This document shows, one piece after another, positions 45,255 to 55,236 of a stretch of 64,000 bases of DNA. Positions within the stretch are counted from its first letter, which is position 1, and the number at the start of each line of letters is the position of its first letter. The DNA lies in contig JAGYIE010000003.1 of assembly GCA_018402765.1 (NCBI GenBank), positions 186,001 through 250,000 of the forward strand. The letters are read 5' to 3'. The stretch comes from Vicingaceae bacterium. Lineage in GTDB: Bacteria > Bacteroidota > Bacteroidia > Flavobacteriales_E > Vicingaceae. Below the pieces are notes generated by a model. That model was not told the origin of the DNA, searched no databases, and worked only from the letters and a program-made list of their open reading frames with translations. The position numbers and the translations under genes were made by a program.

Positions 45255-47783
45255 TTACATACTATCCAAATACTGTTCCAAACTTGTTTCATCTTGGATC
45301 AATACCTGTCTAGCCTTGCTTCCTTCAAACTGCCCAATAATTCCTGCAGCTTCTAATTGGTCTATAATTCTACCGGCTCTGTTGTAGCCTAATTTTAATC
45401 TTCGTTGCAATAGAGAGGCAGAACCTTGCTGGTGTTGTACAATAATTCGTGCAGCATCTTCAAATAATGCGTCCCTGTCTGATAAATCTACATCTCCTGC
45501 ATTGCTACTTCCGCCTTCTTCTACGTATTCAGGCAGTAAAAAGGCATCAGGATAGGCTCTTTGGTTTCCGATGTATTCTGTCAGTAGTTCTACCTCAGGC
45601 GTGTCAATAAAGGCACACTGTAATCGAATTAGGTCACTACCGTTAGAAAGTAACATATCCCCTCGACCGATTAATTGTTCCGCACCACCTGAATCTAGAA
45701 TAGTTCTGGAGTCAATTCCCGAAGTTACTCTAAATGCAATACGCGCAGGGAAATTAGCTTTAATGGACCCTGTAATAATATTGGTAGATGGACGCTGTGT
45801 AGCGATAATTAAGTGAATTCCTATTGCTCTTGCCAATTGGGCAATTCGTGCAATTGGCTGCTCTACTTCTTTACCTGCAGTCATAATTAAATCGGCAAAC
45901 TCATCAATTACCACCACAATATAAGGCAGGTACTTATGTCCTTTTTCAGGACTGAGCTTGCGTTTGATAAACTTGGTGTTGTACTCCTTGATGTTTCTTA
46001 CGAAAGCTGTTTTTAGCAATTCGTAACGTGTGTCCATCTCTATACACAGTGAGTTTAGCGTATTAATTACTTTTTGATTGTCGGTGATAATCGCTTCTTC
46101 CGTATCAGGTAGCTTTGCTAAAAAGTGACGCTCAATTTTATTAAACAGCGTCAATTCTACTTTTTTCGGATCAACCAATACAAACTTTAACTCCGCAGGG
46201 TGCTTCATGTAAAGCAGTGAAGCAAGCACAGCATTTAATCCTACGGATTTACCTTGTCCTGTAGCTCCTGCCATTAATAAGTGAGGCATTTTAGCAAGAT
46301 CAAATACGAAAGTTTCATTCGAAATTGTTTTCCCCATTACCACAGGAAGTTCCATTTTTGAGTTTTGGAATTTTTCTGAAGCAATCACAGAGCGCATAGA
46401 AACGATATCAGGATTTTGATTCGGTACTTCTATTCCAATGGTTCCTTTGCCTGGTATGGGTGCAATAATACGAATTCCTAAAGCAGCTAAGCTCAATGCA
46501 ATGTCATCCTCCAAGTTTTTAATCTTCGAAATTCGAACGCCTGGAGCTGGGATAATTTCGTATAGTGTAACTGTAGGCCCTACAGTAGCTTTTATGCTAT
46601 CGATTTTTATGTTGTAGTTTTCTAAGGTTTTGACAATTCTATTTTTATTCGCCTCTAGCTCTTCTTTATCTACTTTTATGGTGGTGCTTCCGTAATCTTT
46701 TAGCAAGTCAATAGTTGGGTAGGAGTAATTCGGTAAATCAAGTGTTGGGTCATATTCACCAAATTCTTTTACTCGATTATCCATGTCGTCTTCATCTAAC
46801 TCTTCTTCCACTATAGGGGCCTCTATTTCTAGATCCAATCCTTTTGCAGTCTCTTCTGTTTCTTTTGTGGCTTCGTCTATTGTTTTTTCTTCTTCTGCTA
46901 CGACAAACGAAAAACCAGCATCTTCTTTTTTCTCTTCTTCAACTGTTTCTTCTTCATCTAAGTCTAGCGGAATAGATTCTTTAGGTTGCTCTTCCGTTTT
47001 TAATGTTGGCATTATTTCTTCTTCACTGTATTCATCTTCGATATCTAGTTCATTATCATCAGTAGCCAATGTGTTAACCTCATTGCCAACTGCAATAGGC
47101 TCTTCATTAGTTTCTTCTTCTTTACTCGACTGCTTGATCAATCCTGAAAATTTTAGGTTGAATGATATAGTAAGAAAAGCTAGAAAAGCAAAACTGATTA
47201 AAAAACCTGTTCCGATGTAGCCTAAAACACTTTGTAACCAAATGTTTATTTGATAACCGAAACCACCTCCTAAATAATATAGGGAATTTGTAAAGAAAAA
47301 GCTTAGTAATAACGAAAGGAATATAAGCGTGAAGAATGCAATTCTAAACGTTCTTCTAATGGGCAATAAAGAAATCTTGAATAGGATTTTAAATCCTACA
47401 ATAAACGATAGAACAACGAATGTAAAAGAGGCAACTCCAAACCATTTATAGATAAATAGATGTGAAATAGCTGCCCCAAATTTACCTAACCAGTTCTCTG
47501 CGGTTATTTCAGGATTCCATAGAAAATCACCTAAAGAGAGCTCAAGTTTGCTTTGATCTGCTTCCCAAGTAAAAATAAAAGAAGTAAATGCAACTAATAA
47601 AAATGCGGATAGGAGTATAAATAGTAATCCTACAATATTTTTTGTTCGTTCATCTTTAATGATTCTATTCACTGACTTAACGGAGCCTGTTGGTTTAGAA
47701 AAAAGCGCTTTCTTTTTATTGGGTTTGCTTTTGTCAACTATAGTCTCCTCAGACTTTTCTGATTTAAATTGATTTTTTGCCAT
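45255..47783 (-). CDS. ftsK: DNA translocase FtsK
   Basis: The 842-residue protein has four membrane spans in the first ~215 residues, an acidic linker (~215-345, rich in Glu and Asp), and an AAA motor with the Walker A GATGQGKS at 506-513, VVVIDEFADLI (Walker B) and RPSTNIITG. It ends in the gamma DNA-reading domain (LLQRRLKLGYNRAGRIIDQLEAAGI). It pumps chromosome DNA through the septum. The linker is Glu-rich rather than Pro/Gln-rich. A -7 box (TACATTTG) is 17 bases upstream. Confidence 0.97.
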   Translation of the reverse strand: MAKNQFKSEKSEETIVDKSKPNKKKALFSKPTGSVKSVNRIIKDERTKNIVGLLFILLSAFLLVAFTSFIFTWEADQSKLELSLGDFLWNPEITAENWLGKFGAAISHLFIYKWFGVASFTFVVLSFIVGFKILFKISLLPIRRTFRIAFFTLIFLSLLLSFFFTNSLYYLGGGFGYQINIWLQSVLGYIGTGFLISFAFLAFLTISFNLKFSGLIKQSSKEEETNEEPIAVGNEVNTLATDDNELDIEDEYSEEEIMPTLKTEEQPKESIPLDLDEEETVEEEKKEDAGFSFVVAEEEKTIDEATKETEETAKGLDLEIEAPIVEEELDEDDMDNRVKEFGEYDPTLDLPNYSYPTIDLLKDYGSTTIKVDKEELEANKNRIVKTLENYNIKIDSIKATVGPTVTLYEIIPAPGVRISKIKNLEDDIALSLAALGIRIIAPIPGKGTIGIEVPNQNPDIVSMRSVIASEKFQNSKMELPVVMGKTISNETFVFDLAKMPHLLMAGATGQGKSVGLNAVLASLLYMKHPAELKFVLVDPKKVELTLFNKIERHFLAKLPDTEEAIITDNQKVINTLNSLCIEMDTRYELLKTAFVRNIKEYNTKFIKRKLSPEKGHKYLPYIVVVIDEFADLIMTAGKEVEQPIARIAQLARAIGIHLIIATQRPSTNIITGSIKANFPARIAFRVTSGIDSRTILDSGGAEQLIGRGDMLLSNGSDLIRLQCAFIDTPEVELLTEYIGNQRAYPDAFLLPEYVEEGGSSNAGDVDLSDRDALFEDAARIIVQHQQGSASLLQRRLKLGYNRAGRIIDQLEAAGIIGQFEGSKARQVLIQDETSLEQYLDSM

Positions 47784-47800
47784 TATTCATTTGTGTGACT

Positions 47801-47808
47801 CAAATGTA
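47801..47808 (-). promoter_or_regulatory. -7 promoter box of ftsK
   Basis: On the minus strand TACATTTG (47808-47801) is an exact TAnnTTTG match, 17 bases before the ATG at 47783. Confidence 0.45.
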
Positions 47809-47893
47809 AGAATTCAGAATGCAATAAAATATATGGCTAGTTGATAACTTCTCGACTATTTGATTGTGAATAACCTTTTGGTGGATTAAGCAA

Positions 47894-48586
47894 TTATTCC
47901 GATACTAAGAAAATTGCTTCTATCTGTGCTTTTAGTTCTTTCGGGCTAACTTTAGCATAGTCTTTACTGATTTCAAACGTGGTCTTGTCTATTTTGTTGG
48001 TTGTTATTTCGTCGGCAGTAAAGTCCATCATTACACCAAAATTCTCAATAGTGTATTTTAGCATTATTCCGGGGATTTGTTCAAACGGTGTGCCTGCATT
48101 CGGATTTGCACCTCCTAACGCCGTTGTGTAATAGACAAGTCTTGGGATACTATCATTTGGGAAGCTAAACTTCACTACTTTGCAAGTATATCCATTTAAA
48201 AGTGTGTCGCTTATGATTTCTTCAAATACAATGTTTTTATATTTTGGATTTAATGCTAAAAAAGTTTCTGTAGTAATTGAAGATTGATACTTCTTATTCA
48301 ATATCTTAACTGTCTGATGAAGATTTTCTGAGTTGGTAAGTTTTATATAAGAAGATTTAAATAAGCCCATGCCCGCTGAGATTTCACTTTTTGTGCCATC
48401 CTCAGAAAAAGAGTATTCCATCGTTTTTGGCATCATATCAAAAAAGATGTTGTTGCTATCTAAGTTCGGATATGCAATGCTGTAAACGATTTCTCCTTCT
48501 ATAGTATTTGAAGTGTTGGTATTCTTTCCGCAGCTAATAAAGCTGTAGATAACCACTACAAAAATGAAAGAGTTAATATGTCTCAT
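47894..48586 (-). CDS. Predicted lipoprotein (DUF4412/GLPGLI-like)
   Basis: The 230-residue protein has a signal sequence ending in a lipobox, VIYSFISC, so Cys19 should be lipidated. The body starts with EGEIVYSIAYP and has TLLNGYTCKVVKFSF and YYTTALGG, the arrangement of small Bacteroidota envelope proteins of the GLPGLI or DUF4412 kind. Function unknown. It begins nine bases after the crotonase gene, so both share a transcript. Confidence 0.7.
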   Translation of the reverse strand: MRHINSFIFVVVIYSFISCGKNTNTSNTIEGEIVYSIAYPNLDSNNIFFDMMPKTMEYSFSEDGTKSEISAGMGLFKSSYIKLTNSENLHQTVKILNKKYQSSITTETFLALNPKYKNIVFEEIISDTLLNGYTCKVVKFSFPNDSIPRLVYYTTALGGANPNAGTPFEQIPGIMLKYTIENFGVMMDFTADEITTNKIDKTTFEISKDYAKVSPKELKAQIEAIFLVSE

Positions 48587-48595
48587 TGGTATGAG

Positions 48596-49369
48596 TTACC
48601 ATGTTAGTTTCTCTTTGTTTAAAAATGCGGAAATACCACTTTTACAATCTTCTGTTTCTCTGGATTTAGCATTTTTATTTGCAGCTAAATCTAGACCTTC
48701 TTTTATATTTAAATGTTGAACTTTAGCTATTAGATCTTTTGTCGAACCCATTGATTGACCCGAATTTTGCTCGCAGAGTCGCTTAGCAAATATAAAAACT
48801 TTTTCATCTATTTCTATCGCGGGTGAAATTTTGTTGATTAACCCATATCTCTCTGCTACTAAGCTATCGATTAGATCGCCTGAGAGCAGTAATTCTTTTG
48901 CTCGTGTTTCACCAATTTTACGCAGAATAAACAAACTTACAATGGCGGGAATGAAACCAATTCTAACTTCGGTATACCCAAATTTTATATCAGGAACTGC
49001 ATAAACAAAATCGCAAACTGTTGCCAATCCGCAACCTCCTGCAATGGCATGGCCTTCTACTTGTGCTATTACAATTTTCTTTAAGAAATAAATCAATTTA
49101 AATAACTCCATTAGGTTATTAGAATCCGCTAAGTTTTCCTCGAAACTATTTTCTTGCAATGATTTAAGATAGCCTAAGTCTGCTCCTGCACAAAAGGCTT
49201 CACCATTGGCTTTTAAAACGATTACTTTAATAGCATTATTTTTTTCGGCTGATTGAAATGCCGCTTTTAACTCCCCCACAAAATCTGCATTAAGCGCATT
49301 TCTTTTGTCAGGTCGATTTAAAATAATATATCCTACGCGTTCTTTTATTTCAACTTCTACAAATTTCAT
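48596..49369 (-). CDS. Enoyl-CoA hydratase/isomerase family protein (methylglutaconyl-CoA hydratase-like)
   Basis: The 257-residue protein is a crotonase: YIILNRPDKRNALNADF, the oxyanion-hole block AFCAGADLGYLKSL (~59-72), and GHAIAGGCGLATVCDF (~103-118). The second catalytic Glu is present in YTEVRIGF, but the first (E144 of rat crotonase) is Gly, as in some branch members. It may hydrate methylglutaconyl-CoA in leucine breakdown; that is inference. A TATATTTG box lies 25 bases upstream. The lipoprotein gene follows. Confidence 0.85.
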   Translation of the reverse strand: MKFVEVEIKERVGYIILNRPDKRNALNADFVGELKAAFQSAEKNNAIKVIVLKANGEAFCAGADLGYLKSLQENSFEENLADSNNLMELFKLIYFLKKIVIAQVEGHAIAGGCGLATVCDFVYAVPDIKFGYTEVRIGFIPAIVSLFILRKIGETRAKELLLSGDLIDSLVAERYGLINKISPAIEIDEKVFIFAKRLCEQNSGQSMGSTKDLIAKVQHLNIKEGLDLAANKNAKSRETEDCKSGISAFLNKEKLTW

Positions 49370-49394
49370 TTAGTTTTTCTTTTATAGCTTCAGA

Positions 49395-49402
49395 CAAATA
49401 TA
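49395..49402 (-). promoter_or_regulatory. -7 promoter box of the crotonase gene
   Basis: On the minus strand TATATTTG (49402-49395) matches TAnnTTTG, 25 bases before the ATG at 49369. Confidence 0.45.
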
Positions 49403-49479
49403 ATCAAGTGTTTTCTATTAGTATTCAGTCTTTTTAGCGGTAGCCTGTTGACGAGAAGGTTTCAAATATCAACTAACGA

Positions 49480-50880
49480 TTAATAGTACCCCAAAGACTT
49501 CAACATTGACTTATGGCTTTGTTCTTTGGAGAATAATCGAGTATGCAAATTTCCTTCTTTGTCTCTGTCAATAACAACATGTTTAGGAGATGGAATTAAA
49601 CAATGTTTTATCCCTCCAAAACCACTTAATGCTTCTTGGTAGGCACCTGTATTAAAGAAACCAATAAAGAGCGGTTGTTCTTTGGGTTCTTCAGGCAAAC
49701 GAGGCAAAAAAACTTGATTTTCATGCGCTTCTGAATTGTAGTAATCTAAGCTATCGCAAGTTAATCCACCAAGATTTACGCGTTGATGAGGGACGTCCCA
49801 ATGGTTGATAGCCATCATAATATATTTCTGGTTGATGCCCCAAACATCAGGAAGTGTGGTGATGAATGAGCTGTCAATCATATACCAACGCTCTGTATCG
49901 TTTTGTTTTTTCTCATCGATAATGGAATAGATAGAGGCACCGCTTTCTCCTACAGTAAATGAACCAAATTCAGTAAAAATATTTGGTTCATCTATTTGAT
50001 GTTTGTCACAAAATTCTTTAATCTGCTTGATGATTTCTTCAATCATATATTCATAATCATATTCGAAACCTAAGGAGTTTTTGATTGGTAAGCCTCCGCC
50101 AATATTCAAGGAGTCTAATTCAGGACATACTTTTTTTAGTTCACCATACACTTGTAGGCACTTCATTAATTCACTCCAATAATAAGTAGTATCCTTTATT
50201 CCTGTATTGATAAAGAAATGGAGCATCTTTAAATTGAACCTGTCGTCGTCTTTAATTTCTTTTAAATAGAAATTTTTAATGTCTTTATATCGAATGCCTA
50301 GTCGTGAAGTGTAAAACTCGAAAGATGGCTCTTCTTCTGACGCAATTCGAATACCTAAGTTGCATGTCATTTGCATGTTTTGTTTGTAGTATTCAATTTC
50401 CTTCATATTGTCCAAGACAGGCAAGACATTAAAGCCCCCATTGCTCAAGTTTACAATATTTTCAAGGTAAAGCGGCCTTTTGTAACCATTACAAATAACG
50501 TAGCGGTCTTTTGAAAGAGATCCGCTTCTATTTAGTTCGTTAACAATTTCAATGTCATATGCAGATGATGTTTCTAAATGTGTATCATGTTTCAATACTT
50601 CATCTAAAACGAAAGAAAAGTGTGAACTTTTAGTGCAGTAACAATAAGTGTATTTACCTTTGTAGTTACATTTAGCCATGGCAACATTAAACCATCGAAT
50701 AGCTTTGTTAATTTGAGAGCCAATTTTTGGTAAGTAAGTTAGTTTTAAAGGCGTGCCGTATTGCTTGATGATGTCTGTAAGACAGATATCATGAAAATAT
50801 AATTCGTTTTCGATCACTTCGAATCCCTCTTGAGGGAAGTCAAATGTTTGTTCGATTAGGTTTTTATACGAGTTGTTCAT
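49480..50880 (-). CDS. speA: Arginine decarboxylase (PLP, fold III)
   Basis: The 466-residue protein is an Orn/DAP/Arg decarboxylase of the short Bacteroidota type. The likely PLP-Lys lies in YCYCTKSSHFSFVL (~81-94), the glycine-rich phosphate site is in LNIGGGLPIKNS, and a late CDSLDYY (~388-394) resembles the active-site Cys segment. It turns arginine into agmatine for polyamines. It is divergent from arginase, so both arginine-consuming enzymes share a 177-base control region. No agmatinase or agmatine deiminase is seen in the window. A mild palindrome (CTTGAT...ATCAAG, 50903-50938) sits in front of it. Confidence 0.88.
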   Translation of the reverse strand: MNNSYKNLIEQTFDFPQEGFEVIENELYFHDICLTDIIKQYGTPLKLTYLPKIGSQINKAIRWFNVAMAKCNYKGKYTYCYCTKSSHFSFVLDEVLKHDTHLETSSAYDIEIVNELNRSGSLSKDRYVICNGYKRPLYLENIVNLSNGGFNVLPVLDNMKEIEYYKQNMQMTCNLGIRIASEEEPSFEFYTSRLGIRYKDIKNFYLKEIKDDDRFNLKMLHFFINTGIKDTTYYWSELMKCLQVYGELKKVCPELDSLNIGGGLPIKNSLGFEYDYEYMIEEIIKQIKEFCDKHQIDEPNIFTEFGSFTVGESGASIYSIIDEKKQNDTERWYMIDSSFITTLPDVWGINQKYIMMAINHWDVPHQRVNLGGLTCDSLDYYNSEAHENQVFLPRLPEEPKEQPLFIGFFNTGAYQEALSGFGGIKHCLIPSPKHVVIDRDKEGNLHTRLFSKEQSHKSMLKSLGYY

Positions 50881-50991
50881 CTAAAATGATTAAAGTAGGT
50901 AGCTTGATTGAATGTATTATTTGATCAAGTAACTAAGTTGAATTGATTTTGTTTATACTAAATTGATAAAGTAAAGTTAATAAGAAATGAA

Positions 50992-50999
50992 TAGGTTTG
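50992..50999 (+). promoter_or_regulatory. -7 promoter box of the arginase gene
   Basis: TAGGTTTG matches TAnnTTTG, 58 bases before the ATG at 51058. The -33 element is weak. Confidence 0.4.
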
Positions 51000-51057
51000 A
51001 CTTAATTATGAAAGCTTATATTGTTAAATAAACGATAATTTAACCAAGAGAAATACC

Positions 51058-52014
51058 ATGAGTAAGATTAAGTTGTTAGAGATAAGGTCTGAAATCGCTG
51101 CAGGGACAAGAGGCGCAAGTCTCGGTATTGATGCACTTAGGGTGGCATCTTTAAATATTGGAAGTGCTTATTTTTCTAAATATACATCGAGTAGAATAGC
51201 CGATAGAAACGACTTATTGTGGGAGCAAATAGCCACTCCTTCAGCTATTCGTATTGAAGGATTGGTAGAAGTTTATCAGAATGTAAGTGAGTCGGTTTTG
51301 AGTGTTTTAAGAGAGGGTAACTTTCCTGTAGTTTTAGCAGCAGATCACGCTAGTGCAGGTGGAACTATAATAGGAATAAAAAAGGCTTTTCCAAATAAGC
51401 GATTGGGAGTAGTTTGGATAGATGCACATGGTGATTTGCACTCTCCCTATACGTCACCTACTGGAAATATGCACGGAATGCCTTTAGCTACTGCTTTGGG
51501 CGTAAATAATGAAAACTGTCAGGTGAATACGGTTAAGGATATTACCCTAGAGAAATGGAATGAATTAAAGAATATGGGCGAAATGTCGCCTAAAATTCTG
51601 CCTGAAGACTTAGTTTTTTTTGGTGTTCGAGATACTGAGGAGCCTGAAAATTATCTAATGAATAAGTACGGCATAAAAAATTATACAGTTTCTGAGACTC
51701 GGCAATTAGGATTGAAAGCAGCCGTTGGGGCAGCACTAGAAAAATTAAGTGCATGTGATATAATATATATTTCTTTTGACGTAGACTCTATGGATCCTGA
51801 TGTGGTAAGTTATGGAACAGGAACTCCCGTAAAAGATGGTTTTAAGCCAGAAGAGGCACAAGAAATTATTCGTTTACTCGTGGAGTCGAAGAAAATCGTA
51901 ACGTTTGAAATGGTAGAGATCAACCCCACTTTGGACAATAAATGCAATAAAATGGCTGAAACAGCTTTTGAAATTTTAGAACAAACAACTCGATTAATCG
52001 AGAATAATCTATAA
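51058..52014 (+). CDS. rocF: Arginase
   Basis: The 318-residue ureohydrolase has the Mn-binding residues H97 (AADHASAGG, replacing the usual GGDHS), D122, H124 and D126 (WIDAHGDLHS), and the SFDVDSMDPD motif (~237-246). SPTGNMHGMPLATALG (133-148) is the arginase-type substrate loop rather than an agmatinase one, so I call arginase despite the adjacent arginine decarboxylase. It hydrolyses arginine to ornithine and urea, feeding RocD. argS starts five bases past its stop. Confidence 0.87.
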   Translation: MSKIKLLEIRSEIAAGTRGASLGIDALRVASLNIGSAYFSKYTSSRIADRNDLLWEQIATPSAIRIEGLVEVYQNVSESVLSVLREGNFPVVLAADHASAGGTIIGIKKAFPNKRLGVVWIDAHGDLHSPYTSPTGNMHGMPLATALGVNNENCQVNTVKDITLEKWNELKNMGEMSPKILPEDLVFFGVRDTEEPENYLMNKYGIKNYTVSETRQLGLKAAVGAALEKLSACDIIYISFDVDSMDPDVVSYGTGTPVKDGFKPEEAQEIIRLLVESKKIVTFEMVEINPTLDNKCNKMAETAFEILEQTTRLIENNL

Positions 52015-52018
52015 ACCA

Positions 52019-53800
52019 TTGAATAAAATAGAAACAATTTTATATTCGAGTGTAAAAAAAGCATTACTTGCACTTTATTCAATTGAAGCTGATGTGAAAT
52101 TGGTTCAGTTGCAAAAAACACGAAAAGACTTTGAAGGCGATATTACGTTAGTCGTATTTCCATTATTAAGAGCCTCTAAAAAATCGCCCGAACAAACTGC
52201 TGAAGAAATTGGCAGTTGGATGGAGCAAAATGAACCAATGGTTAAAGGGTTTAATGTTGTTAAAGGCTTTTTAAATTTAGAAATTCACCAATCGTATTGG
52301 ATACAGTTTTTAGCTGAAGTATCTGCTGATCAAAATTTTGGATTTGCAGTGCCAAATTCTTCTACTCCAATAATGGTAGAATATTCCTCTCCAAATACCA
52401 ATAAGCCTTTGCATTTAGGACACTTAAGAAATAACTTTTTAGGTTATTCGGTGAGTGAATTGCTAAAAGCTAATGGCCATGTGGTAACGAAAGTGCAGAT
52501 TATCAACGATAGAGGTATTCATATTTGCAAATCGATGATTGCGTGGGAGAAATTTGGAAATGGAGAAACTCCTCAATCTACAGGATTAAAAGGAGATAAG
52601 TTGGTAGGGAACTATTATGTAAAATTCGACCAAGTCTACAAGGAACAAATTGCTGCATTAATAGCAGAAGGTAAAGACGAAGAGGAAGCGAAAAAAGTAG
52701 CACCAATTTTATTGGAAGCCCAAGAAATGCTTGTTAAGTGGGAGAATAACGATTCTGCAGTCCGAGCGCTTTGGAAAAAAATGAATGGTTGGGTGTATAA
52801 TGGTTTTGAGAGTACGTATAAGACCATGGGTGTTGACTTTGATAAATTGTATTATGAATCTGAAACTTTTCTGCTCGGGAAAGATGAAGTGCTTAAAGGA
52901 CTGAAAGCCGGCAAGGCTTTTAACAAAGAAAATGGTTCTGTTTGGATCGATTTATGCAATCAAGGATTGGACAATAAGCTACTGCTCAGAGGTGATGGAA
53001 CTTCTGTGTATATGACACAAGATATTGGCACAGCTATCATTCGACACAATGAGTTTAATTGCGAAAAGTATCTTTATGTGGTTGGCAATGAGCAAGACTA
53101 CCATTTTCAAGTTCTAGGTAAAGTGTTGCAAGAGTTTGGGCATGATTGGGCTAGCGGTATTCAGCATTTGTCTTACGGAATGGTGGATTTACCAACCGGA
53201 AAAATGAAAAGCCGTGAAGGTACTGTAGTAGATGCTGATGATTTAATGTTAGAAATGAAGACTACTGCTCAAGAAATATCAGAAGAGTTAGGTAAGTTAG
53301 AAAGTCTAAGTAAAGAATCAAAAGATCAACTTTACCATCAGATAGGTATGGGAGCTTTGAAATATTATATTTTAAAAGTTGATCCTAAAAAGCGTATGCT
53401 ATTTGATCCAAAAGAATCAGTAGACTTTGCCGGGAATACTGGTCCATTTATCCAATACACTTATGCAAGAATTCAATCTATTTTGCGCAAAGCAGGGGAA
53501 GTACATGTTGATTTTAATGCCATTTCTGAATTAACCTCTTATGAAATGGATTTAATTAAGTGGATGCATGATTTTCCTGAAACGGTAAAGTTAGCAGGTG
53601 AAAATTACAGTCCTGCAATTATTGCTAATTACACGTATGATTTGGTCAAATTGTACAATTCATTTTATCAGAATGTATCTATTTTTAATGAAAAAAATGA
53701 GGTGCTTAAACTAATGCGTGTGCAATTATCGGCAGCAGTTGGCGACATAATAAAAAGAAGTATGTATGTTTTAGGAATATCGGTTCCTGAGCAAATGTAA
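52019..53800 (+). CDS. argS: Arginyl-tRNA synthetase
   Basis: The 593-residue class-I synthetase starts at TTG (52019), four bases after the arginase stop; the next in-frame ATG would cut away much of the N-terminal ArgRS-specific domain. It shows EYSSPNTNKPLHLGHLR with HLGH at 132-135 (HIGH), SYGMVDLPTGKMKSREGTVV (KMSKS region), and a C-terminal anticodon-binding helical domain. Pairing with arginase on one transcript links arginine breakdown and use. Confidence 0.95.
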   Translation: MNKIETILYSSVKKALLALYSIEADVKLVQLQKTRKDFEGDITLVVFPLLRASKKSPEQTAEEIGSWMEQNEPMVKGFNVVKGFLNLEIHQSYWIQFLAEVSADQNFGFAVPNSSTPIMVEYSSPNTNKPLHLGHLRNNFLGYSVSELLKANGHVVTKVQIINDRGIHICKSMIAWEKFGNGETPQSTGLKGDKLVGNYYVKFDQVYKEQIAALIAEGKDEEEAKKVAPILLEAQEMLVKWENNDSAVRALWKKMNGWVYNGFESTYKTMGVDFDKLYYESETFLLGKDEVLKGLKAGKAFNKENGSVWIDLCNQGLDNKLLLRGDGTSVYMTQDIGTAIIRHNEFNCEKYLYVVGNEQDYHFQVLGKVLQEFGHDWASGIQHLSYGMVDLPTGKMKSREGTVVDADDLMLEMKTTAQEISEELGKLESLSKESKDQLYHQIGMGALKYYILKVDPKKRMLFDPKESVDFAGNTGPFIQYTYARIQSILRKAGEVHVDFNAISELTSYEMDLIKWMHDFPETVKLAGENYSPAIIANYTYDLVKLYNSFYQNVSIFNEKNEVLKLMRVQLSAAVGDIIKRSMYVLGISVPEQM

Positions 53801-53840
53801 ATGATGCAAAATCAAATTTTATAAACGTTGCTAGAATTGT

Positions 53841-53848
53841 TAATTTTG
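53841..53848 (+). promoter_or_regulatory. -7 promoter box of ffh
   Basis: TAATTTTG matches TAnnTTTG, 25 bases before the ATG at 53874. It lies in the 73-base gap after argS. Confidence 0.45.
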
Positions 53849-53873
53849 CAACCTATTAATAAGACGAAATTCA

Positions 53874-55214
53874 ATGTTTGATAATTTATCGGATAAGCTA
53901 GACAGGGCCTTTAAAGTTCTAAAGGGACAAGGCCAAATTTCTGAAGTAAACGTAGCAGAAACTTCTAAGGAAATTAGACGTGCGCTATTAGATGCGGATG
54001 TTAACTATAAAATAGCCAAAAACTTTGCAGATAGTGTAAAAGAGAAGGCCCTAGGTCAAAATGTACTAACATCAGTGTCTCCTGGTCAACTATTTACCAA
54101 AATTACTCATGATGAGTTAGCCTCGTTAATGGGTGGAGATAATACTGATATTAACCTACAAGGGAGTCCTGCTGTAATACTTATCGCAGGATTGCAAGGT
54201 TCTGGAAAAACAACTTTCTCTGGAAAATTATCAAACTATTTAAAGAAAAAGAAAGGAAAAAACCCAATGCTGGTAGCTGCTGATGTTTACCGTCCTGCAG
54301 CGATAGATCAGCTTCATGTTCTTGGTGAGCAGATAGGTATAGAGGTATACTCTGATAAGGAAAGTAAGAGTCCTGTCGATATTGCAAAAGCAGGTATTAT
54401 TCAAGCAAAAAGCAAAGGGTTTGATGTAGTGATCATCGATACCGCCGGTCGATTAGCTGTTGATGAACAAATGATGAATGAAATTGCTGCTGTAAAACAA
54501 GCAATTAATCCCTCTGAAATTCTATTTGTTGTTGATTCAATGACGGGGCAAGATGCAGTTAACACGGCAAAGGCATTTAACGATCGCTTAGATTTTGATG
54601 GAGTTGTATTAACCAAGTTAGATGGAGATACGAGAGGTGGAGCAGCTTTATCTATTCGTTCGGTAGTCAACAAGCCTATAAAGTTTGTAGGTACAGGAGA
54701 GAAGATGGAAGCACTTGATGTTTTCTATCCTAAACGTATGGCCGACCGTATTTTGGGTATGGGAGATGTTGTGTCTCTTGTAGAAAGAGCGCAAGAGCAA
54801 TACGACGAAGAGAAGGCGCGTAAACTACACAAGAAAATCGCTAAAAATCAATTTGATTTCAATGACTTTTTAGATCAAATTTCTCAGATTAAGAAAATGG
54901 GAAATATGAAAGATTTGATGGGTATGATTCCTGGAGTTGGTAAAGCATTAAAGAATGTAGATATTGATGATGATGCGTTCAAACACATTGAGGCCATGAT
55001 TCATTCCATGACTCCCACAGAGAGAGAGAATCCAAAGCTGATTGATGGAAGCAGACGAAAAAGAATCGCTCAAGGTAGTGGAACTACAGTGCAAGAACTA
55101 AATAAGCTATTGAAGCAGTTTGATGAAACAAGCAAAATGATGCGCATGATGGGCAATAAACAGAACTTAGCTAAGATGATGCGTAATATGCCAAAAATGC
55201 CCGGTAAGCCATAA
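53874..55214 (+). CDS. ffh: Signal recognition particle protein Ffh
   Basis: The 446-residue protein has an N domain, a GTPase domain with P-loop [13 protein letters not shown] (~105-117), [23 protein letters not shown] and [10 protein letters not shown], and a Met-rich M domain ([15 protein letters not shown] ... [15 protein letters not shown]) that binds SRP RNA and signal sequences. It targets nascent membrane proteins. folD follows 22 bases later and likely shares the transcript. Confidence 0.96.
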   Translation: MFDNLSDKLDRAFKVLKGQGQISEVNVAETSKEIRRALLDADVNYKIAKNFADSVKEKALGQNVLTSVSPGQLFTKITHDELASLMGGDNTDINLQGSPAVILIAGLQGSGKTTFSGKLSNYLKKKKGKNPMLVAADVYRPAAIDQLHVLGEQIGIEVYSDKESKSPVDIAKAGIIQAKSKGFDVVIIDTAGRLAVDEQMMNEIAAVKQAINPSEILFVVDSMTGQDAVNTAKAFNDRLDFDGVVLTKLDGDTRGGAALSIRSVVNKPIKFVGTGEKMEALDVFYPKRMADRILGMGDVVSLVERAQEQYDEEKARKLHKKIAKNQFDFNDFLDQISQIKKMGNMKDLMGMIPGVGKALKNVDIDDDAFKHIEAMIHSMTPTERENPKLIDGSRRKRIAQGSGTTVQELNKLLKQFDETSKMMRMMGNKQNLAKMMRNMPKMPGKP

Positions 55215-55236
55215 AAAATAAATAGTTAGAGAACGG

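Noticed and set aside
51058-52014. Agmatinase (SpeB) because of the neighbouring arginine decarboxylase
   Set aside because: The SPTGNMHGMPLA loop is of the arginase type, so arginase is preferred.
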